A stretch of 64,000 bases of DNA. It comes from Streptococcus anginosus subsp. whileyi MAS624 (GTDB lineage Bacteria; Bacillota; Bacilli; Lactobacillales; Streptococcaceae). A program made the position numbers and the translations under genes. The notes beneath the pieces are model-generated. The model saw nothing but the letters and a program-made list of their open reading frames with translations, searched no databases and was not told the DNA's origin. The stretch covers positions 102,501 to 166,500 of the forward strand of contig NZ_AP013072.1 in the NCBI RefSeq assembly GCF_000478925.1, in the 5' to 3' direction. Position 1 is the stretch's first letter, and every line of letters starts with the position of its first letter. Below are positions 42,331-53,919 of the stretch, in pieces.

Positions 42331-42945
42331 ATGAAATCAATGAAATTAACGTTATCAGGACTTCTTACTGCAGTTGCTTTTTTTGCAACAGGAACTATTG
42401 CAAGTGCTGAATCTTATACTGTTAAATCAGGCGATACTTTATCAGAAATTGCTAAAGAAAAAAATACATCAGTTGAAAAGTTAGTTGAGCTCAATAAAAT
42501 TAAAAATCCGGACTTGATTAAAGTTGGACAAATTTTAGAGCTTGATGAAGAGAATCTTTCAGCAGGTTCGACAGAGGCTGCAACAGAAGAAGCTGTAACT
42601 TATGAAGATGTGACGTATAATGCACCTGCTGCTTCAACTACTTATTCGCAACCAGCTACAGCAAATCATTCTTCAAATGTTGTTCTTTCTAATGGTAATA
42701 CAGCAGGAGCGACAGGTGCTTATGCAGCTGCTCGTATGGCAGAATTAACAGGTGTTCCAGCGTCAACTTGGGAACAGATTATTGCTCGTGAGTCAAACGG
42801 ACAAGTTAATGCTTATAACCCATCAGGAGCTAGTGGTCTTTTTCAAACAATGCCAGGTTGGGGTTCAACAGCTACAGTAGATGATCAAATTCAGGCTGCT
42901 TATCGTGCATATAGTGCACAAGGGTTATCAGCTTGGAACTATTAA
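42331..42945 (+). CDS. Secreted LysM protein with transglycosylase-like C-terminus (204 aa)
   Basis: The protein has a signal peptide (about 1-26, ending IASAES), one LysM peptidoglycan-binding domain ([20 protein letters not shown] to QILELDEE, about 28-72), a Ser/Thr/Ala-rich spacer and a C-terminal SLT-like domain (about 130-204) with [22 protein letters not shown]. The Glu of RESNG is the likely catalytic residue of a lytic transglycosylase fold. It should act in the cell wall, in growth or separation. An IS3 element has split the hairpin that was probably its terminator. Confidence 0.9.
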   Translation: MKSMKLTLSGLLTAVAFFATGTIASAESYTVKSGDTLSEIAKEKNTSVEKLVELNKIKNPDLIKVGQILELDEENLSAGSTEAATEEAVTYEDVTYNAPAASTTYSQPATANHSSNVVLSNGNTAGATGAYAAARMAELTGVPASTWEQIIARESNGQVNAYNPSGASGLFQTMPGWGSTATVDDQIQAAYRAYSAQGLSAWNY

Positions 42946-42972
42946 GCAAAATTTTATGATAAATGAGTAAAC

Positions 42973-42989
42973 AAAAAGACGAACCATTT
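42973..42989 (+). terminator. Left arm of a terminator split by an IS element
   Basis: AAAAAGACGAACCATTT (42973-42989) complements AAATGATTCGTCTTTTT (44431-44447) at 16 of 17 positions. Together they would have made the terminator of the upstream LysM gene. The IS3-family element now lies in the loop. Confidence 0.75.
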
Positions 42990-43020
42990 GTACTGCCCCC
43001 AAAAAGTTAGACAAAAAATA

Positions 43021-43860
43021 TTAGTGAAAGGATTTAGTTCTGTACTGCACAGGACTAAGTCCTTTTAGTTTAGTTTTGCTCCGTTTATTGTTGTAATAAA
43101 CAATATAAGTTGCAATAGCTTTCTCCAGCTCCTCAAGCGATTGATAACTCTTCTCATAACCGTAGAACATCTCCGATTTGAGGATGCCAAAGAAGGACTC
43201 CATCATCCCATTGTCTGGACTATTGCCCTTGCGAGACATAGATGGGACAATTCCTTTCGCTTCTAAGAATTGATGATAAGACTGGTGCTGATACTGCCAG
43301 CCTTGGTCACTGTGGAGAATGGTTCCCTTGTAGGTTTCAGCAGGAAAAGCCTTGGCTAACATTGTTCTGACCTGGTTCAAGTCAGGTGAACGTGACAAGG
43401 TAAAGGCAATGATTTCACTATTATACCCATCTAAAATAGGAGACAGGTAGAGCTTTCCATTGACGTTTGGTAAGGCAAATTCGGTTACATCTGTATAGCA
43501 CTTCTCATAAGGCTTAGAAGCTTGAAATTGACGCTGAATGAGATTCTCAGCTTTCTTACCAATCTCCCCCTTGTAAGAAGAATACTTCCGTTGACGACGA
43601 ATTCGAGCTTGTAGTCCCATCACTTGCATCAATCGCTGAACTTTCTTATGATTAACGTGAAAGCCACGATTTTTCAGTTCAAGATGAATCCGACGATAAC
43701 CATAGTTTCCCTTGTGCTCATCATAAATCAATTGAATTTCAGCTTTTAACTCTTGATTCTTGTCTGGTTTGTCCAGCTGTTTTAGCTGGTAATAGTAAGT
43801 TGCACGAGAGAGTTTAGCTATGGCTAGTAGGAAACTTAATCGGAATCCTCCCTTGACCAT
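43021..43860 (-). CDS. IS150-like transposase OrfB (catalytic)
   Basis: The 279-residue product has the IS3-family helix-turn-helix-like prefix ([22 protein letters not shown]) and the DDE core: [10 protein letters not shown] (first Asp), [12 protein letters not shown] (second Asp) and [13 protein letters not shown] (Glu). It overlaps OrfA by 25 bp in another frame, as expected for translation by programmed frameshift or coupling. The frame is intact. Confidence 0.93.
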   Translation of the reverse strand: MVKGGFRLSFLLAIAKLSRATYYYQLKQLDKPDKNQELKAEIQLIYDEHKGNYGYRRIHLELKNRGFHVNHKKVQRLMQVMGLQARIRRQRKYSSYKGEIGKKAENLIQRQFQASKPYEKCYTDVTEFALPNVNGKLYLSPILDGYNSEIIAFTLSRSPDLNQVRTMLAKAFPAETYKGTILHSDQGWQYQHQSYHQFLEAKGIVPSMSRKGNSPDNGMMESFFGILKSEMFYGYEKSYQSLEELEKAIATYIVYYNNKRSKTKLKGLSPVQYRTKSFH

Positions 43861-44372
43861 CTCTCTAATTGTCTCTGCTTTTCGTGCTGTAAGGTTTTGT
43901 CCCTTAAGCGTAACTCCCTCAACTTTTTTAGATAGGCATTCTCCGTTCTAAGACGCTCGTTCTCTTCTTGAAGTCGCTCTAGTTCCGTCATTTCTTCCCA
44001 AGTTTTCTTTTTCTTACGTCCCATCTTTGGTGGTCTCCCTCTTTGTTTCTCAACAATAGTATAGCCGTTTTTCTTATATTGTGCCAGCCAATTTGGGAGA
44101 GTCCCCCTGTTAGGAAGGGCAAAATCGAGAGAGACTGACAATTGAGAACGCCCTTCAAGAAGAACTTGATGAAGGATTTTTTGCTTTAGTTCAGGAGAAT
44201 AATAAGTCTTCTTACCTCTCTTGACAATGCCTACTCCATGCCTATCAATCAGCCGAATCAGATATTCGATCCCTGACTGATTGAAGTTAAACTGTTTTGA
44301 TAATGACTTGAGAGTTGCGCCGCTTTTTCGCAAGTAATAGATTTGAACCTTGTCTTCATAACTTAATTTCAT
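43836..44372 (-). CDS. IS150-like transposase OrfA (DNA-binding)
   Basis: The 178-residue protein has two helix-turn-helix segments ([47 protein letters not shown]) and a C-terminal leucine zipper-like coiled coil ([21 protein letters not shown]). It binds the element ends; fusion to OrfB gives the full transposase. Confidence 0.92.
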   Translation of the reverse strand: MKLSYEDKVQIYYLRKSGATLKSLSKQFNFNQSGIEYLIRLIDRHGVGIVKRGKKTYYSPELKQKILHQVLLEGRSQLSVSLDFALPNRGTLPNWLAQYKKNGYTIVEKQRGRPPKMGRKKKKTWEEMTELERLQEENERLRTENAYLKKLRELRLRDKTLQHEKQRQLERWSREDSD

Positions 44373-44517
44373 AAAAATAACACCCTAAAAGTTAGAGTTT
44401 TCTTGTCTAACTTTTGGGGTGCAGTTCAGAAAATGATTCGTCTTTTTCTATAGGTGATTGACTTAGCAAACATAGTTGTTTGTTTTAGAATCTTTGATTG
44501 TATATTGTAAATATGGT

Positions 44518-45174
44518 TTACAATTCATGTAAAGTATTATTTACCAAAGCTGTTAAAATTTTCTGAGGCGAATCTGAGATAAAATCTGCCCCATTGTCAG
44601 TTAATTCTTTCTTGTTTCCAAATCCCCACAGAACTCCTAAAGTAGCAATTCCGACTGATTTTCCACCAATTATATCAAATTTTGTATCCCCAACAATGAT
44701 AGATTGTTCAAGATTAGCATGAGAATTATTTAAAGCACGAGTTATAACATCTGCTTTATGATAAGAATTTGGAAGAGAGCCGAAGATACCATTGAAATGT
44801 TTATCAATTTCTAGATATTGTGCCATTTTATGGGCCATTGGTTCATTTTTACTAGTGGTAATATAGACATGGTAATCCGAATGTTCTAATTCTAACAACA
44901 GTTCTTTTATACCCTTGTAAAGTTGAGCTTCAAAAACACCGTTATTTTTATAGTATTCTCTAAAGAAAGCAATAGCTTGATTGACATTGGTCTCTGGCAC
45001 TACAGAAGCGAAACTAACTTCTAAAGGTGGTCCAATGAAAGTATCCAGCTCTTTGCTATCAGGGGCTTTGATATTTAGTGAAGTGAATGCGTATTGGAAA
45101 GCATTCTTGATTCCTACAGAACTGTCAACAAGTGTTCCATCTAAGTCGAAAAAAATATATTTAAAATTTTGCAT
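44518..45174 (-). CDS. HAD-superfamily phosphatase (phosphoglycolate phosphatase-like)
   Basis: The 218-residue protein has HAD motif I (FFDLDGTLVDSS), motif II (YITTSKNEP), and motif III/IV (IIVGDTKFDIIGGKSVGIATLGVLWGFG). The alpha-helical cap after motif I fits subfamily IA, often annotated Gph. Substrate is not evident. It is separated from sdaAA by a palindrome-bearing 55-bp gap. Confidence 0.85.
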   Translation of the reverse strand: MQNFKYIFFDLDGTLVDSSVGIKNAFQYAFTSLNIKAPDSKELDTFIGPPLEVSFASVVPETNVNQAIAFFREYYKNNGVFEAQLYKGIKELLLELEHSDYHVYITTSKNEPMAHKMAQYLEIDKHFNGIFGSLPNSYHKADVITRALNNSHANLEQSIIVGDTKFDIIGGKSVGIATLGVLWGFGNKKELTDNGADFISDSPQKILTALVNNTLHEL

Positions 45175-45187
45175 AGTCTAAATTCAT

Positions 45188-45205
45188 GTTTACAGGGATG
45201 TAAAC
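45188..45205. repeat. TTTACA-N4-TGTAAA palindrome before the HAD gene
   Basis: GTTTACAGGGATGTAAAC is a perfect 7+7 palindrome about 14 bp before the HAD start. A related, partly overlapping pair (TGTAAA-N5-TTTACA-N5-TGTAAA) covers that gene's stop near 44506-44533. Confidence 0.45.
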
Positions 45206-45229
45206 TTTTTCCTTTTGTGTAGAAAGTTA

Positions 45230-46099
45230 TTATCCAAAAATTTCTTTGGATAATCTACGACCAGTAGGTGTAGCTGCCAATCCACCTTCAGCAGTCTCAC
45301 GAAAGGCAGTTGGCATACTTGCTCCAACTTGATACATAGCGTCAACTACTTCGTCAACGGGAATTTTTGATTCAATACCTGCTAAAGCTATATCAGCGGC
45401 AATGAAAGCGTAGCTAGCTCCCATAGCATTTCGTTTGACACAGGGAACTTCTACTAGACCTGCAACGGGGTCACAGATTAATCCAAGCATATTCTTAATC
45501 ACAAAACAAATTGCTTGGCTGGCTTGAAATGGGGTACCACCTGCTGCTAAAACAAGAGCTGCTGCACTCATAGCTGACGCTGATCCAACTTCTGCTTGAC
45601 AGCCACCTTCAGCTCCTGAAATAGAAGCATTATTAGCGATGACTAGACCGAAAGCTCCAGCTGTTAATAAAAAGTCTAGTTGTTGTTTTTCAGTAAGATT
45701 TAATTTTTCGATAGCAGATGTAAGGACAGCGGGTAAACAACCAGCACTTCCTGCTGTTGGTGTTGCACAGACCAACCCCATTTTAGCATTGTATTCATTG
45801 ACAGCAATAGCATTTTTTGCTGCCGTTAAGACAGTATAGTCCGAAAGAGCTTTTCCTGATTGAATATATTTGTGGAGTTTGGCTGCATCGCCACCTGTTA
45901 AACCACTCCGAGATTTACTTTCATCTAATCCCATAACGACAGAAGCTTTCATAACTTCTAGATTTCTAGTCATCAAGCGTAAGACTTCATCTCGTTCACG
46001 ACCTGTCAGTTCGTATTCAGTAGCAATCATCAGTTCGGCAACACTACCCTGAAAGTCTAAATCTGCTTGCTCCACTAATTCTTTGATTGAATAAAACAT
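45230..46099 (-). CDS. sdaAA: L-serine dehydratase, alpha subunit
   Basis: With SdaAB this iron-sulfur enzyme deaminates L-serine to pyruvate and ammonia. The 289-residue subunit carries the Fe-S cysteines in VCATPTAGSAGC, LICDPVAGLVEVPCVKRN, and the conserved SGAEGGCQAEVGSASAMSAAAL. It lies 8 bp after sdaAB. Confidence 0.96.
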   Translation of the reverse strand: MFYSIKELVEQADLDFQGSVAELMIATEYELTGRERDEVLRLMTRNLEVMKASVVMGLDESKSRSGLTGGDAAKLHKYIQSGKALSDYTVLTAAKNAIAVNEYNAKMGLVCATPTAGSAGCLPAVLTSAIEKLNLTEKQQLDFLLTAGAFGLVIANNASISGAEGGCQAEVGSASAMSAAALVLAAGGTPFQASQAICFVIKNMLGLICDPVAGLVEVPCVKRNAMGASYAFIAADIALAGIESKIPVDEVVDAMYQVGASMPTAFRETAEGGLAATPTGRRLSKEIFG

Positions 46100-46107
46100 A
46101 AACTCTC

Positions 46108-46779
46108 CTATTTAAAGAAATTGACATTATGAAGTTTAGGAATTTTCCTGATTTCCTCAATAGCTCCTTCACAGCTGCGACTGTCAACTTCAATGATCAT
46201 AATAGCTTTTTCACCTGCTTTTTCTCTTGTGACATTCATCTGTGCGATATTGATGTTATAACGAGAAAGTGCTTCAGTAACATGAGCAATCATTCCAGGA
46301 ACATCCTGATGGACGATAATAATTGTCGGGGTATTCATGCTGAGCGAAACAGAAAAACCATTTAATTCAGTCACTTGAATATTTCCACCACCAATGGAAA
46401 TACCAGTAACACTAATCGCTTTTTGCTCATTTTTAATGGTGATTTTAGCTGTATTTGGGTGTGGAGCATTGCTATCTTTTTGAATCGTCCAGACAATTTT
46501 AATCCCTCTTTTATGGGCAATTTCTAGGCTATTGGGAATATCAGGGTTATCTGTATCCATTCCGAGAATCCCAGCTACAAGAGCCAAGTCCGTACCATGT
46601 CCACGATAAGTTTTCGCAAAAGAATTAAATAGTTGGAATTCAACTTCTGTTGGCTCGTCATCAAAAATTGATGAAACAATTTTTCCAATACGAACAGCAC
46701 CTGCTGTATGACTACTAGATGGACCAATCATAACAGGACCAATAATATCAAAAACAGATTGAAATTTTAGTGAGTTCAT
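46108..46779 (-). CDS. sdaAB: L-serine dehydratase, beta subunit
   Basis: The 223-residue subunit has the conserved IGPVMIGPSSSHTAGAVRIG near its N-terminus and a C-terminal ACT-type domain (about 150-223; IIVHQDVPGMIAHVTEALSRYNINIAQM), which may sense an amino acid. First gene of the two-gene serine catabolic operon. Confidence 0.96.
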   Translation of the reverse strand: MNSLKFQSVFDIIGPVMIGPSSSHTAGAVRIGKIVSSIFDDEPTEVEFQLFNSFAKTYRGHGTDLALVAGILGMDTDNPDIPNSLEIAHKRGIKIVWTIQKDSNAPHPNTAKITIKNEQKAISVTGISIGGGNIQVTELNGFSVSLSMNTPTIIIVHQDVPGMIAHVTEALSRYNINIAQMNVTREKAGEKAIMIIEVDSRSCEGAIEEIRKIPKLHNVNFFK

Positions 46780-47037
46780 CGTAACTCCTTATAAATTCAT
46801 TATCTTCATTATATCAAAGTTCAGTATATTTTTCTGCCTTTTTAGCTAATAAAATGAATGTGACGTAAATTCTAAACTTCCTTTGAGGTCACTTTTCTTA
46901 TAGTAACCTTAAAGCAAATAAATATAGGATGGATTTTAGTCTCTCTTCAATTTGTTTGTAATATTTTTAATGAAAGGAAAAAACAATAGTAATAATTAAG
47001 GTATATGATAGTTCTATCACAGAAAAGGAGAATCTAA

Positions 47038-47565
47038 ATGATTTTGAATTTAAAGAATACAAACAAAAAAACTAAAGTAGGTTTAATAAGCTTAGCAGCA
47101 ACAGCGCTGTTCTTTCTTCCTACACTTGCAAACGCAGATAGTTATACAGTAAAATCTGGAGATACTCTTTCAGCTATTGCTGCATCACATAATACAACAG
47201 TTGATAAAATTGCTCAGAAAAATAAGATTAGCAATATTCATCTAATTAGTGTTGGGCAAGTATTGGAGTTAGATGACACAGCTACAAGCCCTACAACTGC
47301 GGAGTCAAGTAATTCTGCAACTACCACATCTGGTCTGAGTAATGAAGATGCAGCTGCAAAAGAATGGATTGCGCAAAAAGAATCAAGTGGCAGTTATACA
47401 GCCCAAAATGGACAATATTATGGTCGTTACCAATTGAGTTTATCATATTTAAATGGTGACTTGTCAGCAGAGAATCAAGAAAAAGTAGCGGACGATTATG
47501 TAGCGGGTCGTTATGGTTCTTGGCCAGCTGCTAAGACTTTCTGGTTAGCAAATGGCTGGTATTGA
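47038..47565 (+). CDS. Secreted LysM protein with lysozyme-like C-terminus (175 aa)
   Basis: A signal peptide (about 1-32, ending LANADS) precedes one LysM domain ([22 protein letters not shown] to VLELDD) and a short C-terminal domain with EWIAQKESSGSYTAQNGQYYGRYQLS and GSWPAAKTFWLANGWY, resembling a compact transglycosylase/lysozyme-like fold with Glu in QKESSG. It is a second member of the LysM type found at 42.3 kb. Start is preceded by AAAAGGAGAATC. Confidence 0.9.
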   Translation: MILNLKNTNKKTKVGLISLAATALFFLPTLANADSYTVKSGDTLSAIAASHNTTVDKIAQKNKISNIHLISVGQVLELDDTATSPTTAESSNSATTTSGLSNEDAAAKEWIAQKESSGSYTAQNGQYYGRYQLSLSYLNGDLSAENQEKVADDYVAGRYGSWPAAKTFWLANGWY

Positions 47566-47583
47566 TAAATACAAAAAATTATT

Positions 47584-47742
47584 GAGGTTGGGACAAAAAG
47601 ATTTCAATTTTTAAAAATCTTAATTATTAAGCCCTTCAAATCTATAATTAAATGCGAAAAGCGAACAAAGCAGAATTCTGATTACCAGAAAACTAGTTTT
47701 GTTCGCTTTTTATATTTGAGGTCGGACTTTTGTCCCAGCCTC
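47584..47742. repeat. 159-bp palindromic intergenic element (MITE-like)
   Basis: GAGGTTGGGACAAAA (left) and TTTTGTCCCAGCCTC (right) bound the element. Inside, AAAAGCGAACAAA pairs with TTTTGTTCGCTTTT. No coding capacity. A related element with the same GAGGCTGGGACA end lies at 60.56 kb. Such elements are dispersed in streptococcal genomes and can act as terminators. Confidence 0.75.
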
Positions 47743-47881
47743 TTTTGTGATGAGAGTAAGGCTTTAATATAGTAGTTTACAGCTAAAAGTACTATTTTCA
47801 GGTATAGATAGAAGCTACAAAGTCGCTCACTAGATTCGGCCTTTTGATAGGATCTCTATTGTTTCATCCACTGAATTTTTA

Positions 47882-47899
47882 GTTTACAGCAGTGTAAAG
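47882..47899. repeat. TTTACA-N4-TGTAAA palindrome upstream of mnmA
   Basis: GTTTACAGCAGTGTAAAG lies about 50 bp before the mnmA -10 box. The rest of the 47.74-48.03 kb gap is AT-rich and shows no ORF I would support. Confidence 0.45.
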
Positions 47900-47946
47900 T
47901 TATTGCTATCTGGTTATTGAAATTTGTTCTTAAGGTTATTTCGTGT

Positions 47947-49157
<1,211 letters not shown>

Positions 49158-49292
49158 ATTGACATTTTTTAGCAATCTGCTAAAATGGATATAGCAATAA
49201 CTATGATGGTCAAAGCTCATGGATGTTGCAGGCTTTTTGTCCTGCACTTCTAGAGGTTTGACTTTTTTGGTGAAAAAATAAGGAAAGAAAAG

Positions 49293-51209
49293 ATGACACA
49301 CAATTTTACTGAAAGTTATGATATTGTCGTAATTGGTGCTGGGCATGCAGGTGTTGAGGCTTCGTTAGCAGCCAGTCGAATGGGCTGTAAAGTCCTACTT
49401 GCGACAATCAATATTGAAATGCTAGCTTTTATGCCTTGTAATCCTTCTATTGGAGGATCTGCCAAGGGAATCGTTGTACGTGAAGTGGATGCTCTAGGTG
49501 GAGAGATGGCTAAGAATATAGATAAAACTTATATTCAAATGAAGATGCTCAATACTGGGAAAGGTCCAGCAGTTCGTGCTCTTCGTGCGCAAGCAGATAA
49601 GGAACTTTATTCTAAAGAAATGCGCAAGACGGTTCAACATCAAGAGAATCTCACTTTGCGTCAAACTATTATAGATGAGATTCTAGTTGAGAACGGGAAA
49701 GTCGTTGGTGTGAAAACAGCCACGCACCAAGAGTTTGCGGCAAAGGCAGTTGTCGTAACAACCGGTACAGCTCTGCGTGGAGAAATTATTATTGGAGATT
49801 TGAAGTATTCTTCTGGTCCTAATCATAGTTTAGCTGCAATTAATTTAGCAGACAATTTACGTGATTTAGGGTTTGAAATTGGGCGTTTTAAAACAGGAAC
49901 TCCTCCGCGTGTGAAAGCTTCTTCTATCAATTATGAAGAGACGGATATTCAGCCTGGAGACGAAAAAGCGAACCACTTTTCCTATACTTCTCATGATGAG
50001 GATTATCTTAAAGATCAGATTCCTTGCTGGCTAACTTATACTAATGGAAGAAGTCATGAAATTATTCAAAACAACCTTTACCGTGCACCAATGTTTTCAG
50101 GAATGGTGAAAGGTGTAGGACCACGTTACTGCCCGTCAATTGAAGACAAAATTGTTCGTTTTGCAGATAAAGAGCGCCACCAACTTTTCTTGGAGCCAGA
50201 AGGTCGAGATACGGAAGAAGTTTATATTCAGGGGTTGTCAACGAGTTTGCCAGAAGATGTTCAAAAAGACTTAGTGCATTCTATTAAGGGACTTGAAAAT
50301 GCTGAATTGATGCGAACTGGCTATGCGATTGAATATGATATGATTATGCCACATCAGCTTCGCGCTACTCTAGAAACTAAGAAAATCTCAGGTCTGTTTA
50401 CAGCTGGGCAAACGAATGGGACATCTGGTTATGAAGAAGCAGCGGGACAGGGCATTATCGCAGGAATTAATGCAGCTCTGAAAGTTCAAGGAAAGCCAGA
50501 ACTGATTTTGAAACGCAGTGATGGTTATATTGGGGTCATGATTGATGACTTGGTCACTAAGGGAACGGTGGAGCCGTATCGTCTTTTGACAAGCCGTGCT
50601 GAATATCGTCTCATTTTACGACACGACAATGCGGATATGCGATTGACTGAAATTGGACGCAGGGTAGGATTGGTTGATGATGAGCGCTGGCTGCGTTTTG
50701 AAATTAAGAAGAATCAATATGAGACTGAAATGAAGCGTTTGAGCACCATTAAATTAAAGCCAATTAAAGAAACGAATGAAATGGTTGAAAAATTAGGCTT
50801 TAAACCATTGACAGACGCAGTTACAGCGAAAGAATTTTTGCGTCGGCCAGAAGTTTCATATCAAGATGTTGTCAAGTTTGTCGGTTCAGCAGCTGAAGAT
50901 TTAGATGAAAAGATAATCGAATTGATTGAGACTGAAGTCAAATATGAAGGCTATATTTCTAAGGCGTTGGATCAGGTTGAGAAGATGAAACGAATGGAAG
51001 AAAAACGGATACCAGCAAACATTGACTGGGATGATATTGATTCAATTGCGACAGAAGCTCGTCAGAAATTCAAGAAAATAAACCCAGAAACAATTGGACA
51101 AGCTAGTCGGATTTCAGGTGTCAATCCAGCGGATATTTCGATTTTGATGGTTTATTTGGAAGGTAAATCACGAAGTATCTCAAAAAATCAAGAAAAAGCA
51201 AAAAAATAA
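49293..51209 (+). CDS. mnmG: tRNA uridine-5-carboxymethylaminomethyl modification enzyme MnmG (GidA)
   Basis: With MnmE, MnmG installs the cmnm5 group on U34. The 638-residue FAD protein has the dinucleotide-binding [19 protein letters not shown], the GidA signature [15 protein letters not shown] and the second signature [24 protein letters not shown], plus a helical C-terminal domain for MnmE/tRNA. It has its own promoter (TTGACA at about 49161, TAAAAT at 49183). Confidence 0.98.
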   Translation: MTHNFTESYDIVVIGAGHAGVEASLAASRMGCKVLLATINIEMLAFMPCNPSIGGSAKGIVVREVDALGGEMAKNIDKTYIQMKMLNTGKGPAVRALRAQADKELYSKEMRKTVQHQENLTLRQTIIDEILVENGKVVGVKTATHQEFAAKAVVVTTGTALRGEIIIGDLKYSSGPNHSLAAINLADNLRDLGFEIGRFKTGTPPRVKASSINYEETDIQPGDEKANHFSYTSHDEDYLKDQIPCWLTYTNGRSHEIIQNNLYRAPMFSGMVKGVGPRYCPSIEDKIVRFADKERHQLFLEPEGRDTEEVYIQGLSTSLPEDVQKDLVHSIKGLENAELMRTGYAIEYDMIMPHQLRATLETKKISGLFTAGQTNGTSGYEEAAGQGIIAGINAALKVQGKPELILKRSDGYIGVMIDDLVTKGTVEPYRLLTSRAEYRLILRHDNADMRLTEIGRRVGLVDDERWLRFEIKKNQYETEMKRLSTIKLKPIKETNEMVEKLGFKPLTDAVTAKEFLRRPEVSYQDVVKFVGSAAEDLDEKIIELIETEVKYEGYISKALDQVEKMKRMEEKRIPANIDWDDIDSIATEARQKFKKINPETIGQASRISGVNPADISILMVYLEGKSRSISKNQEKAKK

Positions 51210-51220
51210 ATGATGAAGAT

Positions 51221-51253
51221 GCTTGTTCACATTTCTGAGCAAGTGTTTTTTTC
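51221..51253 (+). terminator. Terminator after mnmG
   Basis: CTTGTTCA pairs with TGAGCAAG (one G-T pair) and is followed by GTTTTTTTC. Confidence 0.75.
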
Positions 51254-51462
51254 GTCAATAATACTTGACAAAGCTGTAAACTACCAGAGAAATAAAGCTA
51301 ATTTAATGGGGAAATCAGGTGTTTTGCTTTGTAAAGTGAGCAAAGAGATGCAGGAAGATTTAATTTTTTCTAATGTTTGACAGTATTGTTTGGCTTGTTT
51401 TAATAAGGGAAAACTCGCTTTTTTAGAGCTTTTGTGGTAAAATGGCGGTTAAGAGGTTTGTG

Positions 51463-53439
51463 ATGAAAAAATTTCGTTTTATTCCAATTCATTTTGTAAT
51501 CATGGGCGTTATTTCCTTTGGAATTTTAGCTATTTTATTACGAGTTTTTGGTAGCAGCATTCTGATGTTATCTGCGCTTTTTTTGGTGCTTGCTCTTTTG
51601 ATTTTTCTATTGATTTACCAACAAAAAAGTTATGAAATTGATGAAGTGGAACAAATCCAGTATGTGAATGACCAAGCAGAAAATAGTTTGGCATCATTGC
51701 TTGAAAGAATGCCGGTTGGTGTTGTAAAAGTTGATCAAACATCTAGAAATGTAGAATGGTTTAATCCTTATGCAGAGTTGATTCTTACCAATGAAGACGG
51801 TGAATTTGATGTGGATTTGCTGCAAAAAATTACCAAAACACCATCTGAGGGTGCTGGATCGTATGCAACAATTGGGGATACAAAATATTCGGTCTACTTA
51901 GATCATGCTTCAGGTGTGTTTTACTTTTTTGATGCTTCTAGTGAGTATGAGGCTACTTCAGAATTAGTAACGACAAGGCCAGTTATTGGTATTATTTCAG
52001 TCGATAATTATGATGATTTAGAGGATGTTGTCTCAGATTCAGATATTAGCCACATTAATAGCTTTATCGCAAATTTTGTCTCTGAATTTGCAGAAAAATA
52101 TGCCATGTTTTCTCGTCGTGTGGGAATGGATCGTTTCTATATTTTTACGGATTACACGGTGCTAGATCGGTTAATGCAAAATAAGTTTGCAGTTATTGAT
52201 CAGTTTAGGGAAGAAGCTAAAAAGCGGGAAATTCCTCTCACATTGAGTATGGGCTTCTCTTATGGTGATAGTAATCATGAGCAGATTGGTAAAGTGGCTC
52301 TCTTAAACTTGAATCTTGCTGAAGTTCGTGGTGGTGATCAGGCTGTTGTCAAAGAAAATGATGAGTCAAAGAATCCTGTTTACTTTGGTGGTGGCTCAGC
52401 TGCATCGGTGAAACGGACACGTACTCGCACGCGAGCTATGATGACCGCTATTTCGGATAAGATTAAAAGTGTGGACCAAGTTTTTGTAGTTGGACACAAA
52501 AATTTGGATATGGATGCGCTTGGTTCTGCTGTGGGAATGCAAGTATTTGCTAGTAATATTATTGATCAGACCTATGCTGTTTATGATCCTCATCAAATGG
52601 CTGCGGATATTGAGCGAGCAGTTCGCAGGCTGCAGGATGAAGGAGAGACCAATCTTCTTTCGGTTGCTGATGCGATGACAATGGTGACCAATCGTTCTCT
52701 GTTGATTATGGTGGATCATTCAAAAACAGCTCTGACCTTATCAAAAGAGTTTTATGATTTGTTTAACCAAATTATCGTCATTGATCACCACAGAAGAGAT
52801 CAAGATTTTCCGGAAAATGCTGTTATCACTTATATCGAAAGTGGAGCAAGCAGTGCCTGTGAATTGGTAACAGAGTTGATTCAATTCCAAAATTCTAAGA
52901 CAAAACGCTTGAGTAAAATGCAGGCTAGTGTGTTGATGGCTGGGATTATGCTGGATACGAAGAAGTTTTCTTCTCGTGTAACGAGTCGGACGTTTGATGT
53001 AGCGAGCTATTTGCGCACGCGCGGAAGTGATAGCGTGGCTATTCAAGATATTTCAGCAACGGATTTTGATGAGTACCGTGAAGTGAATGAGTTGATTTTG
53101 AATGGTAAGAAAATTTTGCCGAATGTACTCGTTGCGACAGGTGTAGAAGAAAAATGCTATGATACAGTTGTTATCAGTAAAGCAGCAGATGCTATGTTAG
53201 CTATGTCAGGGATTGAAGCTAGCTTTGTCGTTAGTAAAAATAAGCAAAACAGTGTTTCGATATCTGCTCGTAGTCGTAGTAAAATCAATGTCCAACGTAT
53301 CATGGAAGAACTGGGTGGAGGCGGTCATTTCAATTTAGCAGCAGCGCAAATTCTTGACCAGACAATTGCTCAGGTGGTTCATAGCTTAAATGAAATTATT
53401 GTTCGTGAAGTACTAAAAGATAAGGAGTTAGAAGAATGA
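51463..53439 (+). CDS. gdpP: Cyclic-di-AMP phosphodiesterase GdpP
   Basis: GdpP hydrolyses c-di-AMP, controlling turgor and wall stress. The 658-residue protein has two N-terminal membrane helices (about 6-55), a PAS-like domain, a degenerate GGDEF domain (about 170-300) and a DHH/DHHA1 phosphodiesterase core ([42 protein letters not shown]). I start at the ATG at 51463 (AAGAGG upstream); the frame opens 7 codons earlier. rplI overlaps its stop by 4 bp. Confidence 0.95.
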   Translation: MKKFRFIPIHFVIMGVISFGILAILLRVFGSSILMLSALFLVLALLIFLLIYQQKSYEIDEVEQIQYVNDQAENSLASLLERMPVGVVKVDQTSRNVEWFNPYAELILTNEDGEFDVDLLQKITKTPSEGAGSYATIGDTKYSVYLDHASGVFYFFDASSEYEATSELVTTRPVIGIISVDNYDDLEDVVSDSDISHINSFIANFVSEFAEKYAMFSRRVGMDRFYIFTDYTVLDRLMQNKFAVIDQFREEAKKREIPLTLSMGFSYGDSNHEQIGKVALLNLNLAEVRGGDQAVVKENDESKNPVYFGGGSAASVKRTRTRTRAMMTAISDKIKSVDQVFVVGHKNLDMDALGSAVGMQVFASNIIDQTYAVYDPHQMAADIERAVRRLQDEGETNLLSVADAMTMVTNRSLLIMVDHSKTALTLSKEFYDLFNQIIVIDHHRRDQDFPENAVITYIESGASSACELVTELIQFQNSKTKRLSKMQASVLMAGIMLDTKKFSSRVTSRTFDVASYLRTRGSDSVAIQDISATDFDEYREVNELILNGKKILPNVLVATGVEEKCYDTVVISKAADAMLAMSGIEASFVVSKNKQNSVSISARSRSKINVQRIMEELGGGGHFNLAAAQILDQTIAQVVHSLNEIIVREVLKDKELEE

Positions 53440-53888
53440 AAGTAATCTTTTTAGCAGATGTAAAAGGTAAAGGAAAAAAAGGTGAAATTAAAGAAGTGCC
53501 TACTGGCTATGCACAGAATTTTTTGATTAAAAAAAATCTTGCAAAGGAAGCAACTGCTGCAGCTATTGGTGAACTTCGTGGTAAACAAAAATCAGAAGAA
53601 AAAGTACACGCTGAAATGCTGGCTGAAGCGCAAGCCATTAAGGAAAAGTTGGAAGCAGAAAGTACAATTGTTGAATTTACTGAAAAAGTAGGACCAGATG
53701 GACGTACTTTTGGTTCTATTACCAATAAAAAAATTGCTGAAGAATTACAAAAGCAATTTGGAATTAAGCTTGATAAACGATTGATTCAAGTCAAGAATCC
53801 TATTCGTTCTGTTGGCTTGATTGATGTGCCAGTGAAAATTTATCAAGATGTGACGAGTGTGATTAACTTACATGTAAAAGAAGGTTAA
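53436..53888 (+). CDS. rplI: 50S ribosomal protein L9
   Basis: The 150-residue protein has the L9 N-terminal domain ([29 protein letters not shown]), a long connecting helix ([22 protein letters not shown]) and the C-terminal domain with [13 protein letters not shown]. The gdpP-rplI-dnaB order is conserved. Confidence 0.98.
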   Translation: MKVIFLADVKGKGKKGEIKEVPTGYAQNFLIKKNLAKEATAAAIGELRGKQKSEEKVHAEMLAEAQAIKEKLEAESTIVEFTEKVGPDGRTFGSITNKKIAEELQKQFGIKLDKRLIQVKNPIRSVGLIDVPVKIYQDVTSVINLHVKEG

Positions 53889-53919
53889 TTGAAGAATATT
53901 TTTTGAGAGAGGAGGTCTT

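Larger units (their letters stand above)
42990..44428 (-). mobile_element. IS3-family (IS150-like) insertion sequence
   Basis: Two overlapping transposase genes are flanked by imperfect inverted repeats: TACTGCCCCCAAAAAGTTAG on the left and, reading inward from the right, AACTGCACCCCAAAAGTTAG. Ends starting TGxACTGC and containing AAAAGTTAGACA are typical of IS150-type elements. Length is about 1.44 kb. No clear target duplication was found, so the terminal bases are uncertain by 1-3 bp. Confidence 0.88.

Noticed and set aside
42990..44428. Target-site duplication of the IS150-like element
   Set aside because: No matching 3-4 bp direct repeat could be set with confidence at the two ends.
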